A DNA stretch of 64,000 bases from Chloranthus sessilifolius (GCA_021018995.1 CM037589.1:62592568-62656567), one strand, 5' to 3'; shown: positions 22,501 through 31,354, counted from the stretch's first letter. The notes: a model not told the origin generated them from the letters alone. Translations and numbers: made by a program.

Positions 22501-25500
22501 TTATGGCAAAAGTGATGAAGGCTTGCTTCTCAACTTCAGTCTTCTCAATCGACATTAGCAATTTTGCAAACACGTTATTCAAAAGTTTGAGGGGATTGAG
22601 ACAAGGTGATCCATTATCTCCCTTCCTTTTAAAATATGTTAGTAAGGACTTGAGCCAACTCATTGATCGGGGTGTACATATTGGAATGTTACAGGACTTC
22701 AAGGTGACAAATGATATTACACCAATCTCCCATCTACAATTTACCAAGGACACTCTTATTTTTGTAATGTCTCGAGAAATGATCTCTTTCATTTGAAATT
22801 TATAATAAGGAGCTACGAATTAGTCTCAGGACAAAAGATCAAAGTGGAAAAATCAAAGCTTCTTGAAGTTTAGGCGGAGATCAATAGACTACAAATCTTG
22901 ACGGACTACTTTGATTGTCGTGTTAATCTTATCTCGGCCTACTCCTTTGTATGCGCAAACCACCAAAGGTGAAATGGACGCCTGTCATTCAAAGAATGGA
23001 AAGAAAAATATAGATGTGAAGGGCAAGATGCTTTCCACCAATTGTAGAGTAACCCTTATAACCTCCTGCTCTATTACCTATCTCTATTCTGGAGCCCAAT
23101 GGAGATTGTAAATAGATTTAACAATTTAATGCGGACTTTTTATGGTGGCAATGATGAGGGAAACAAACTACATCTAATCACATTAATTATGACGGTATTC
23201 ACTTTGTGAAGTATGGCAGGCTTGGTATTCGGGAAAAAAAAATGAACAAGGCTCTTCTAGAGAAGAGGTTTTGGCACAACGGTCACAATCATGAAGTGTC
23301 GTGGTATAAGATAATTTCAGCCAAGTATAAAACCTCCAAATGATTATGGCACACTCGAAATACAGGGAAAGTCTATCTACTGGCAAGGTTGTCAAATAAG
23401 GTAGGCAGGGGGCCTAGGGGGTGGACCTCCCTAGTGCCTAGGCGGAGCATAGGCGGCAAGGGAAAAAAAAAATTAATTTGTATTTATTTGTAGTAAAATA
23501 TCCATATAAAGTGTAGAATAAAACTAAAATAAAATTGATAATTATGTCATTACCAACTACCAACACACTACTAAGTACCAAGTAAGGTGGCAATAGCTAA
23601 CATGTAATAACATGTTGACAAACTGACGAAGTAAAAATCATCCAACCAAACCAACAACATTCAAGTAAAACTCAACATATTAAAAGTAAAATTCAAATAG
23701 AAACTAATATTATTTAACTTTGATGTGTCAGTCGACCGGTCACAATATCTCTCTACCGCTTGCACTGCTGGACAGATTTTCTATGGAGTAGAGAGGCGAG
23801 AGAAGGGGCTCCGATCTCTTAGGATTTGCAAAATGTGATTGGGGCACTTAGCCCTTTCTTGTTTACATGTAAACATGTGACTCTATTCATTATAAAACTT
23901 ACTTACACATAATAAGTATATACGTTTTATGTTTTTAATTATTTCTGAAAAAATTAAAATTAAAGAAAAATGAGTTTTATTGAAAAAGTTCCCGCTTTTG
24001 AGGCTTTTAGGCCTAGGTGGCTGCTTCAAAAACCAAAGCGAACGCTTTTGGTAGGCTCACTATAAGCAGGTGGCACCTAGGTGCCCTAAGCGCCTATGCG
24101 GTAGGCACCGCATTTGACAGCAGCGTCTAGTGGAAAGGTATTCACTCACAACTACTCTCGTCAGCAATGCATTCGCCACTGCTACAAGAATGGTAAAGTG
24201 TCATAAAGTTTGATTTTGAAAAGATAAATGGCTAGGGGCAGGATGGGTTATACTGTAATATAAGGAGGTTGATTCGTTTGCTAATTTTCTTATAGCTCTC
24301 CCTTCTGATTTGTGGAACCATCATCGAGAAGACAATACATTTCAGAACGAGAGTCAAAATTGTAACTCCTGTCAGATCATACAATAACTACCTGACTATA
24401 AGGCCCCTTTTCACTCCGGCTTTGACAGGACTTTGAAAAATCAGCGGCCCTCATAAGGTGTTGATCTTCACTTGGCATGTGGCTTGGGGGAAGACCAATA
24501 AATCAACAATCTTAAAAGAAGGGGTATGTTGATACCAAGCAAATGTGACGTGTAGTGGGGTAGCCAAATGGGTAAATCATTGGCTCTTACATTGCTCAAT
24601 AGCAACTGCTCTATGGGTTCACTTTCAACAGTGCCGACAAGGATGCTTACCTACCCAGTGAAAAGAATCTTTATCTAAGACTGTCCCCAAATCAATGGGC
24701 CATTATATACTTGGTGTGCTCAGTATTCTTCTTATTCCAATCTTGTGGTCTCTTTAAATGAAAGAAACAGGAGAATTATGGAAAGAAAAAGGAACATGAT
24801 GCGGGACGCCAAGATCAAGAGCCGTAGATTCGAGCCGCAACAGATTTTCCAGCCAAGAGGAAGTGGAGCGAAAACCAAAACTAAGCGTAAAGAAGGGAAT
24901 TCTAGAGAAGGGATCGAACATAAGGCAAATTCGATTGATCGAATTTAAATTTTGATCGATCGAAGTTCTGCTTTGATCGAGCTTCGATCGATCAAATGTC
25001 GACGGTGAAATTTCATATATGAATGTCGATCGATCGAAATTGTGCCGAGTTAGTTTAAATTTTTATATTTCGAATTTAAGTTTTAAGGACTTATTTGTCT
25101 TTTACTTAATATTCGTTTTAGGGTTTCTTTTATTGTAAGACCTCCTATATAAGGTCTTTAAACAATGTAATTGAGGAGTTTTTTTATTCAATGAAAAGAG
25201 AGTTGCTTTTGTGCAAACCTTAAAAAGCTTGTGAAGAGTTTTCAATCGAGGGAGTGAATCGTTCAAACCTTGAGGAGTGAGCAATCATTTCTCGTACGAC
25301 TTAGTGCGAAGCCGACTTACAGCCGTGGTGTGAAGCTTCGGAAAAACCCTTGGTGTGAAGTCTTGGAATCTATCTTTTTAGTTTGTCTTTTCTCTAGTTG
25401 TCAGGTATTATTTTTCTTTCTTTCCATTGATAAAAGAACAAAAATCCCAAAAGAATAGTATTCCATGATATCATTAATCTCCCCTTTTTTAAGCTATTTA

Positions 25501-28500
25501 TTCAAGTTTCATCTCCTTCAAAATCCCCGAGGAATCAAATCCGATATTTCAGTTATCGCTTGATGCCCTAAACTAGAACGAATTCCGAGTTCCTTCATCG
25601 GAGCCGTTTTTCTAGATCGGGAATTTTCACGCATTCAGACGCTAAAACGGATTAATCTAATTGTTTTTATTAATTTCATTGAATTACTTTTATGTGTTAC
25701 TTGATTTTGGATATTTCCGCTATTCAAATCATTCTAAAGTTAATCCCAAATTCGCATATTAGGATTTTAGCGTTTGTAGTGCGTCAGTTTTGGTATCAGA
25801 GCACAGTTTTAGTTTTGGGTTGTCCGTGTTCACTTGATTTTAGTATATTGTCTTGCATAATTCCGTCATGGATACCAGTACCTTAGAGGCCCTGATTAGA
25901 GATCTTGCATCCAAGGTGACCACTAGTCAAACCCGGATGGATGAGTACATTGCTGATCAACAAGCCCGACATGAGGCTTTAGAGACTCGTTTCGAAGAGA
26001 TCAATGAGCTCATCGCTGAGAATCACAATAGAGTCAACAACCGTGACCGTAGGAGAAATGTTCCTCCCCGACGTGAGGTCCAAACCAATATGGACGATAA
26101 GGTCATGAAATCTGTGAAAATAGACGTCCCTACTTTTGACGAAAAAAGACAACCCAAGGTCTTTCTCGAATGGGTCGCCAGCATGGAAAACTACTTTGAG
26201 TGGTATGTCATGCCCGAAGACCGCAAGGTCAGATTTGCCAAAGTCAAGCTTATGGGTCAAGCCAGACTTTATTGGTTGGGAGTGGACCGTCGTAGGCAAA
26301 TCCAGGGTCTTCATACTATTTTCACGTGGGCTGAAATGAAAGTCCAACTGCACGAAAAATACGTTCCCGTATCATATGATGAACGTATTCTTGATCAGTG
26401 GCAGTCATTGCATCAAGGAGACTCCCCAGTCACAGAGTACATCGATCGGTTTGAAGACCTGATGACCCAGGCCGATGTCGATGAACCAGCAAAAGTTACT
26501 CTCTCCCGATTCCGAATGGGTCTTCGCTCAGAGTTACAAAGGGAACTCATTCCTTATCCCGTGAGGGATCTCGAGGAATGTTTTGCTAGGGTTGAAGAAT
26601 TAGCACGGTTTCTCGACACCCCCAGTGATGGCCAATCTAAGTCTTCCAAATTTGAGCCTCAATCTAACCCTATCGTAAAGGGAAATAATGCCTTTAGTCA
26701 ATCCGCAAAATCCATAAGTCCCCAAGTTGACAAAGGAAAGGGACCAATGGTCGAGAGTTCTAAGCGTGCCCCGCAACAATATTATAAGTGTCAAGGTTTT
26801 GGTCACTTTGCATCCCAATGTCCTAGTAAGGGTCAAACTTTGATCATTCAGGATCATACTGAGAAAGAGAGCAACGAGATACCCGAAGAAGTGTACGAAC
26901 CATGTAGCACTCCAAGTGATGACAAAGGTGAGGTTCCGGTCCGAGCCATAGGTTGCATTAGGACAATTCCCATTGCCGAGGACGGTGTTGATAATGTGTC
27001 CATCTCAAGTGAGTCATTAGAGTTGGTAGGATCACATCATCATTCTGATTTGCATGGGATTAACAATATGAATTTATTGAACATTGGAAATACACATGAT
27101 CGGACTAACACGTTGAATATATTTAATGAATTTGATACTAACAGTTTTGTGTTAATTCCTTATGGTTCTAAGCATGTGAAATCTTTCTCAATCTCGGAAA
27201 GAGGTAAGGGTGAAGGTCTAAATCTTCTTCAAGACAAGGGCAATCATCCGGTAGTTGTCATAACGGATCTTACATATATTCTTGATCCCACTACCCCGCC
27301 CTTTGATCCATTCCTTCTTGAGCATCCAATCGAACCACCCTCATTGTCCCATTTTCTATCCCATATCATACCTGTGCAACATGAGAAAAGGTCGAATGAA
27401 AAGGGTATAGAATGTCAATGGAGGTAAATATCATGAGTATCTCACGGCGTGGAAAGGTAAGTCACGAATGAAGCTTCCGGAGTGTGCCATCCATGGATTC
27501 CCTAACTCATCGGAGATGAGTTTTTCCCACCCGGGGAGATTGATGCGGGACGCCAAGATCAAGAGTCGTAGATTCGAGCCGCAACAGATTTTCCTCCAAG
27601 CGTAAAGACAGGAATTCTGGAGAAGGGATCGAACATAAGGCAAATTCAATCGATCGAATTTAAATTTCGATCGATCGAAAGAAATTTCATATATGAATTT
27701 CGATCGATCAATTTTCACATTCAATCGATCGAAATTGCGCCGAGTTAGTTTAAATTTTTCTATTTCGAATTTAAGTTTTAGGGACTTATTTGTCTTTTAT
27801 TTAATATTCGTTTTAGGGTTTCTTTTATTGTAAGACCTCCTATATAAGGTCTTTAAACAATGTAATTGAGGAGTTTTTTTATTGAATGAAAAGAGAGTTG
27901 CTTTTGTGCAAACCTTAGAGAGCTTGTGAAGAATTTTCAATTGAGGGAGTGAATCCTTCAAACCTTGAGGAGTGAGCAATCGTTTCTCGTGCAACTTGTA
28001 TGAAGCCGACGTACAGCCGTGGTGTGAAGCTTCGAAAAAATCCTTGGTGTGAAGCCTTGGAATCTATCTTTTTAGTTTGTCTTTTCTCTAGTTGTCAGGT
28101 ATTATTTTTCTTTCTTTCCATTGATAAAAGAACAAAAATCTCAAAAGAATCGTATTCCATGATATCATTAATCTCCCTTTTTTTGAATTATTTATTCAAG
28201 TTTCATCTCCTTCAAAATCTCCGAAGAATCAAATCCGATATTGCAGTTATCGCTTGATGCCCTAAACTAGAACGAATTCCGAGTTCCTTCATCGAAGCCG
28301 TTTTTCTAGATCAGAAATTTTCACACATTCAGACGCTAAAACGGATTAATCTAATTGTTTTTGTTAATTTCATTGAATTACGTGATTTTGGATATTTCCG
28401 CTATTCAAATCATTCTAAAGTTAATCCCAAATTCGCATATTAGGATTTTAGCGTTTGTACTGCGTCAGAACACAATTCAAGAAGTAATACGATACTAGAA

Positions 28501-29594
28501 GGCTCATTATGTCTTAGCTGCCATTGTCAAAGCAATTCGCAGACCGAGTTCCTGCTCAGCTTGAGGAATTCTGGGCCAACATCCAGGTGCAATGCTTCCT
28601 CTTTGGTGTCACTTTTTTGTTGTGTTTTGTTACGTTTTGTTATGTTTTGTTTTTAGTTTACTACTGCTATCAATACTCTTCTAATTCGTATCTTGTGGTC
28701 TCTTTAATATGAAAGAAACCGGAGAAGTTTGGAGGGAAGAATGAACACAGTTCAAAAGGTGATACTTGATACTAGAAGGCTCATTCGGTCCTGGTTTCTA
28801 TTGTCAAAGCAATTCGCAGACTAACATCCTGCTCAGCTTGAGGAGCTGTGGACCAACATCCAGGTGTAATGCATCCAGTTTGGTGTCACTTTTTTGTTTT
28901 AATTTGTTTTTACTTTATTGCTGCTACTTAGCAGTTTGCTTTTGATCTGATGCTGCTAAGAACCTTGCTTAGTAGTTCCTTTGAAAGTTTGTTGTTTTTA
29001 ACCAAATAACATCTGTACCAATAAAAAAAACTTATCTAGCTTTAGTATTTTCACACTACATGGAATTGCATTCATATGTAATCTAAGCATGTCTGCCTAT
29101 GTAAGTCAGCGGCATCATTTGAACAAAGTAACATTCCATAGAAGTTAAGGCACGTATGCATATTGTTTGAGTCGAAATCAATATGGCGCAGAAAAAAAGG
29201 TACCACCACCTTTTGAGGCTGACTAGTCCCCGAATGGGTCAATATGTGTCTGTTTTATCTCTGCAAAAAACTCACTTTTTATGAGGAAGTCCCGAGGGAC
29301 ACAATCAGGATCCAACTTCAAGATGAAAGATAACCAAGTATCTGATATTCATTACTTGTGTTCTAAATTTTATGGATATATTTTAACAAAAGGACCTTGC
29401 ATTATATGATTACCTGCATTGAAACTAGTTCGAAAGAGTTCACTTCTAATTTTCTTTCATTCAATTCCAGAATTAAGACAAAGAATATGTAAAGCATTCA
29501 TATGAGATGTGTACAGCATATATCTTATATTAGATAGTAATCTCTCCTCTCTTTTTAATAGAAGGGTGTGATCCAATCATCCTCAGGCTTACTG

Positions 29595-29634
<40 letters not shown>

Positions 29635-30729
29635 TTAATAGAGCTGATTAATTCAATTGCATCCCACCAACTACACTAGTTTGGTTTTTAGATTATAGAG
29701 CCATGAATCCAATTCTAACAAAATCTTACATTATAAAAAAGAGGAAATGCTTAATAGAAGCAAGGAAAGGAATTCATGGTAAGAGAAAGAGAATCAATCA
29801 ACTTACGGAGCCATCCAACGGTATGTTCCAGTCTCTGGGGTCATCCCCTCAGTTTGCACCTCAATCCTTGCCACTCCAAAGTCAGCAATTTTTATTGTTT
29901 TATCCCCACAAATCAACAAATTATCTGACTTCAAGTCTCTATGAATAAATCCTAGACCATGAACGTAGGCCATCCCCCTGGCAACATCCAATGCCTGTTT
30001 CACTGCCAATTTCAAAGGAACCGAGCGATTCTGCCTTCTCGTCAAGAACTGCCGAACCGAACCCCCCTTTGCATACTCAGTAACGATACACCAAACCATT
30101 GGTTTTCGGCATGCCCCGATGAACCTAACCACATTGGGGTGCTTCAGAGTTGCCAACATCATTACTTCCTGTGCAAACTGCTGTTCCATCAACTGCGCTC
30201 TCTCGGGATTATTTTCAGGCCTCTCCAGTATCTTAATGGCAACATCCTCACCATTATAAGTACCCTTATAGAGCTTTCCGAAAGCACCCTGGGCGAAAGC
30301 CATCCCCATGTTAAGATTCCTTAAATCAATTGTCCACTCGTCGTAATTCTCGAGACCTTCAGTGGGAAATCTGTTATCCATAAGGGCATGGGCGAGGGCA
30401 TCATCATTTAGGGCATGTGAGACCTTGCCGGGACGGAGGATGCTGTGGACCACAGAGTAGCTGCCGTCGTTGGTGATTGTGCGGTGACCAGCACCGCCGA
30501 TGCCACCGTGCTGGTTTGGGGGGATGAGGTAACGAGAATCATTTGATCCAACGCTGCTGTTCTCGACAGACATAGATACGGAGCCACCAGCGTTGCTTGT
30601 CTGGACGCTGTCAATAGACATGTTGGAACCCTCGCCGAGTTTCTGGTAAAACCCCTGGGTGAAATCGTAGAAGTTGTTCTCATTGTTGTTATTACCTATG
30701 ATTCCCGTGAACTTGGGTCCCTCTATCAT
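10171..30729 (-). CDS. STY13: Raf-like Ser/Thr protein kinase, STY13-like (two exons)
   Basis: Two exons, 29807-30729 and 10171-10510, join at a clean GTAAGT...TTGGCAG intron to give 420 residues, close to the roughly 411 of Arabidopsis STY13 (At2g24360). The N-terminal 135 residues are low-complexity and family-like (start [12 protein letters not shown], then [14 protein letters not shown]). The kinase domain follows: Gly loop AQGAFG near 146-151, VAIK Lys166, helix C Glu188, HRDLKSDN with Asp265, DFG Asp283, GTYRWMAPE at 301-309. The end is [11 protein letters not shown]. All catalytic residues are present. The family is a cytosolic plant Raf-like (C-group MAPKKK-like) dual-specificity kinase with reported activity on chloroplast-precursor transit peptides in some STY members. 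The start is the only Met before the conserved N-terminus. No break is seen. Confidence 0.95.
12250..13800. other. Intronic stretch, nothing recognised
   Basis: Short repeated phrases occur (GTGGGCTGGCCCCGAA near 12347 and GTGGGCTGGTCCCGAA near 12457), but there are no terminal repeats and no coding potential. The remainder is AT-rich single-copy-looking sequence. Confidence 0.35.
14230..14450. mobile_element. Family Q MITE, partial
   Basis: Carries the right-hand half of the family Q order: a CATGATCTCGAGATCCATTG block near 14343, AAAATTGGGACAAAAAATGA and GATCACCATCGTTTGATTC near 14384. The left end is not clear. It resembles 9197-9608 and 16749-17140. Confidence 0.5.
14791..15234. mobile_element. 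Mutator-type fold-back MITE with 9-bp target duplication
   Basis: Flanked by the 9-bp direct repeat AATAATTAA (14782-14790 and 15235-15243). The ends start GGGACAAACTCCCATAGTCC and, from the right, GGGATAATGGTTCCTGACCG. After a small offset the arms pair over a long stretch (CCAAATGGTGTTTAAACGAT against CCGAATGGTGTTTAAATGAT). Nine-base duplications with GGG ends fit a MULE-derived MITE. No coding capacity. Confidence 0.75.
15442..15846. mobile_element. Mutator-type fold-back MITE with 9-bp target duplication
   Basis: A 405-bp element bounded by the exact 9-bp repeat CTTATTAAA (15433-15441, 15847-15855). The termini are GGGAGCAAGTACTTGCACAC and, from the right, GGGAGCAACTACTTGCACAC. The arms then pair almost to the centre (CCATCTAAGCCATCTGATTT against CCATCTAAGCCGTCTGATTT). 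Transcripts would fold into a long hairpin. MITEs inside 19626-20854 share the inner arm. Confidence 0.85.
16137..16543. mobile_element. hAT-like non-autonomous element, CGATACG family
   Basis: Exact 8-bp target duplication GAGGATAC (16129-16136, 16544-16551). The ends are CTAAGAAGCACGGACAC and, from the right, CAAGGAAGTACAGACAC. Subterminal GATACGGGTAC / GTACCGATACGGATAC motifs cluster near both ends. The 8-bp duplication and the short imperfect inverted ends fit the hAT superfamily. No transposase. Confidence 0.8.
16749..17140. mobile_element. Family Q MITE
   Basis: The ends are GGGTACTTCTGTTCGCGCC and, from the right, GGGTACCTCTATTCGCACC, with arms pairing inwards (AGACGGTCATTTTTTGATTC against AGACGGTCAATTTTTATTCC). 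No exact target duplication was found. It is the best-preserved member of the four family Q copies. Confidence 0.7.
17141..19020. other. Unclassified repeat-like block
   Basis: It opens with CCTTTATATAGGCTTCTAC, an LTR-like TATA context, and 17380-17560 resembles plant LTR leader sequence. No LTR ends, primer site or domains can be fixed. On the minus strand open stretches at 18376-18651 and 18608-18880 read, for example, [19 protein letters not shown]; the family is not recognised. They directly precede the LINE endonuclease start at 19090 but are in the opposite orientation. Confidence 0.35.
19330..19425 (-). mobile_element. tRNA-derived SINE
   Basis: On the minus strand it reads TAGCACAATGTAAGGTTG (A-box-like) and, about 35 bases on, GGTTCGAATCC, an exact consensus B box, followed by CAGCTTAACTAT and a run of eight A. 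These are the internal RNA polymerase III promoter and tail of a SINE. It sits within the LINE, so it inserted later. Confidence 0.7.
20021..20165. repeat. 69-bp tandem repeat, about 2-3 units
   Basis: TCTCGTGCCCTAAAATCTG recurs at 20021 and 20090, and a diverged start TCTCTTGCAC follows at 20159, giving a 69-bp period. It lies inside the hAT-like element. The GTAAGT next to the first unit (CTGTAAGTAC) resembles a splice donor, so the unit could be a captured 5' UTR/exon end; this is a guess. Confidence 0.65.
20168..20346. mobile_element. Nested fold-back MITE
   Basis: The left arm CACCATCTAAGCCACACGAT and the right arm, reverse complemented, CACCATGTAAGCCATATGAT pair for about 35 bp. The same arm appears at 20443-20680 and in the MITE at 15442-15846. 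It is inserted within the hAT-like element, making it the third nesting level (LINE, hAT, MITE). Confidence 0.55.
20440..20680. mobile_element. Second nested MITE copy of the same family
   Basis: GCATCTAAGCCATACGGTTG at about 20432-20451 and the inverted GCTTAGATGGC at 20661-20671 mark the arms. The interior holds a GAAATCAGTCATCATCTGAT palindrome and a GTCTTAGATGGTGTTCCAAG block like that at 15747. Ends are approximate. Confidence 0.45.
23388..24120. mobile_element. Non-autonomous element with GCCTAGGCG subterminal repeats
   Basis: The ends are GTTGTCAAATAAGGTAGGC and, from the right, CTGTCAAATGCGGTGCCTAC, inverted repeats with changes. Both termini are dense in CCTAGG/CGCCTA motifs (for example GGGCCTAGGG near 23409 and GGCACCTAGGTGCC near 24072). 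The candidate 8-bp target duplication is imperfect. The design resembles the hAT-like elements in this window. It interrupts the 3' part of the LINE. Confidence 0.6.
24540..24745 (+). repeat. Possible SINE or LINE-tail repeat
   Basis: GGGGTAGCCAAATGGGTAAA (24559) looks A-box-like and GGGTTCACTTTC (24616) is a weak B-box match. The end, CTTGTGGTCTCTTTAAATG, recurs at 28691, so the tract could equally be part of the LINE 3' region. Confidence 0.35.
24797..25786 (+). repeat. 5' LTR of copy 1
   Basis: 990 bp, TG...CA. The upstream part carries a cluster of TCGATCGATCGA-type palindromes (24938-25045). The TATA box TATATAA is at 25146-25152 in the context CTCCTATATAAGGTC. Downstream blocks with GGTGTGAAGC repeats (near 25329 and 25352) recur in all related LTRs here. 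Confidence 0.9.
25868..27427 (+). CDS. Gag protein of gag-only LTR element, copy 1
   Basis: About 519 residues from [17 protein letters not shown]. The order is an N-terminal coiled segment (about 1-60), the retrotransposon gag/capsid region (about 85-240, with [14 protein letters not shown] and [14 protein letters not shown]), a linker, and a zinc-knuckle-like [13 protein letters not shown] near 315-330. A roughly 190-residue tail follows, with acidic and Ser-rich stretches and [16 protein letters not shown]. That tail takes the place where protease and pol would begin and is conserved in the other two copies. Gag packages the element RNA into virus-like particles. An upstream in-frame ATG at 25853 is the alternative start. 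The frame is long and mostly open; this is a mobile-element gene, not a host gene. Confidence 0.85.
   Translation: MDTSTLEALIRDLASKVTTSQTRMDEYIADQQARHEALETRFEEINELIAENHNRVNNRDRRRNVPPRREVQTNMDDKVMKSVKIDVPTFDEKRQPKVFLEWVASMENYFEWYVMPEDRKVRFAKVKLMGQARLYWLGVDRRRQIQGLHTIFTWAEMKVQLHEKYVPVSYDERILDQWQSLHQGDSPVTEYIDRFEDLMTQADVDEPAKVTLSRFRMGLRSELQRELIPYPVRDLEECFARVEELARFLDTPSDGQSKSSKFEPQSNPIVKGNNAFSQSAKSISPQVDKGKGPMVESSKRAPQQYYKCQGFGHFASQCPSKGQTLIIQDHTEKESNEIPEEVYEPCSTPSDDKGEVPVRAIGCIRTIPIAEDGVDNVSISSESLELVGSHHHSDLHGINNMNLLNIGNTHDRTNTLNIFNEFDTNSFVLIPYGSKHVKSFSISERGKGEGLNLLQDKGNHPVVVITDLTYILDPTTPPFDPFLLEHPIEPPSLSHFLSHIIPVQHEKRSNEKGIECQWR
27541..28467 (+). repeat. 3' LTR of copy 1
   Basis: 927 bp, same ends as the 5' LTR and somewhat shorter in the palindrome-rich part. 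The TATA box is at about 27841-27847. The TCGATCGATCGA cluster is at 27648-27735. Confidence 0.9.
28473..29030 (+). repeat. LINE 3' end in tandem copies
   Basis: GATACTAGAAGGCTCATT occurs at 28491 and 28768, a period near 277 bp, followed each time by CAAAGCAATTCGCAGAC and a CAACATCCAGGTG block. A third partial copy (CTTGTGGTCTCTTTAAATG) lies before the LTR element at 24743. The last unit ends near an A-run at about 29023-29034, a plausible poly(A) tail. Confidence 0.6.
29031..29800. other. STY13-like intron, proximal part
   Basis: Nothing codes. A TA run followed by a GA run lies at about 29594-29633. The plus-strand ORF at 29703-29948 overlaps the kinase exon in antisense and is rejected. 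Confidence 0.5.
29807..30729 (-). CDS. STY13: STY13-like kinase, exon 1
   Basis: Codes for residues 1-307 and the first two bases of Pro308. The exon ends at GCTCC with donor GTAAGT. It carries the whole N-lobe, catalytic loop and DFG, and about three-quarters of the protein. Confidence 0.95.
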
Positions 30730-31260
30730 CTTTTTTCTCAGATCCTTATTTTCTCAGCATCTGTGTTTCCTTTTCTCCAAAAAAACAAAAAATCCCAATT
30801 TTTTTTTTTTTCTGCTCTACCTTGAATTGTTCAGAAACACCTTCTCCGTTTCGAAACCCTAAAAAAACATGCGAGACACCAGAAACCCTAAGAAGAATCA
30901 AACCCTAAAATCTTCTAGTGTCTTCTTCGTTTTATTATCCCAAAGCTACAAAGGATGAAAACACCACCCTAGCCTACTTTTATGAATAAAATATCAACGA
31001 AAGAAATCAAATAGAAACTAAAAATATATATAATATTTTCTTATTTAAAAACTAATAGATTTTTCCAAGCCGTACCTCAATCGGGAGGGGTTTTCCAAAA
31101 ATCGAAGCTGGAAATGTAACTCTTTGAAGAAAAATGGAGATCGATGGGGAGAAAATGGAGTTACTGTTGAGAGATTATGCCTGCTAAAGACGAGGAAGAC
31201 CAGTAGACAGAACAAGAGCAAGTCACCGTTTTTCGTTTCTTTTTTTTTTTTCTTTTTATT
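30730..31260 (-). promoter_or_regulatory. 5' UTR/promoter of STY13-like gene with three telo-boxes
   Basis: The motif AAACCCTAA occurs three times within 55 bp (30854-30862, 30883-30891, 30900-30908), 125-180 bp upstream of the ATG. On the gene strand it reads TTAGGGTTT. Telo-boxes in plant 5' regions are known binding sites for telomere-repeat-binding (TRB) proteins linked to Polycomb recruitment and growth-related expression. A T-rich/CT-rich leader (30730-30850) follows. The transcription start is not determinable. Confidence 0.55.
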
Positions 31261-31296
31261 TATTTTATATATATTTATTTATTTTATATATATTTA

Positions 31297-31352
<56 letters not shown>
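31261..31352. repeat. AT-rich tract and (TA)n microsatellite
   Basis: TTTATT-type repeats run into a pure TA run (about 31304-31352) near the middle of the interval between the two divergent kinase genes. It is a likely nucleosome-poor spacer and is unstable in length. Confidence 0.9.

Positions 31353-31354
<2 letters not shown>

Larger units (their letters stand above)
24797..28467 (+). mobile_element. Gag-only LTR retrotransposon (Ty3/gypsy, TR-GAG-like), copy 1
   Basis: 3.67 kb, bounded by the 5-bp target duplication GAACA (24792-24796, 28468-28472). LTRs are 24797-25786 and 27541-28467, both TGATGCGGG...GCGTCA. The initiator-Met primer site TGGTATCAGAGC lies at 25791 and a short purine tract (GGGGAGA) precedes the 3' LTR. 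The internal region is about 1.75 kb and holds gag only, so the element depends on enzymes from elsewhere. It looks structurally whole as a non-autonomous element; LTRs differ by small indels and substitutions, so it is not brand new but moderately young. Its orientation is antisense to the STY13-like gene. Confidence 0.9.
19021..29030 (+). mobile_element. L1-type LINE, decayed, interrupted by later insertions
   Basis: An endonuclease start is readable at 19090 ([16 protein letters not shown]), with a further LQETKWDS-like stretch following. Reverse transcriptase fragments lie at 21804-22127 and 22135-22362 ([10 protein letters not shown]), then 22425-22796 ([17 protein letters not shown] and [12 protein letters not shown], the canonical RT motifs). 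A zf-RVT-like tail is near 23200-23340. The 3' end, with AAGCAATTCGCAGACCGAG and CTGCTCAGCTTGAGGA, lies beyond the LTR element at 28473-29030. Many frame breaks are present. A duplicated EKAYDRA block (22313-22337 and 22431-22455) shows a local repeat of about 118 bp. The LINE hosts a SINE, two non-autonomous DNA elements and a gag-only LTR element. Its outer ends are approximate. Confidence 0.8.
10511..29806 (-). other. 19.3-kb intron of the STY13-like gene
   Basis: The gene's only intron, inferred from matching splice sites and from the continuous kinase domain across it. It contains hAT-type and Mutator-type MITEs, a family Q MITE, a plus-strand LINE with nested insertions, and a gag-only LTR element. 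Between 10511 and 14200 nothing codes. Around 11440-11660 there are GATACC-type repeats reminiscent of the CGATACG hAT family, with no readable ends. Confidence 0.9.

Noticed and set aside
29703-30324. Plus-strand ORFs over the STY13-like exon
   Set aside because: Antisense to a well-conserved kinase exon.
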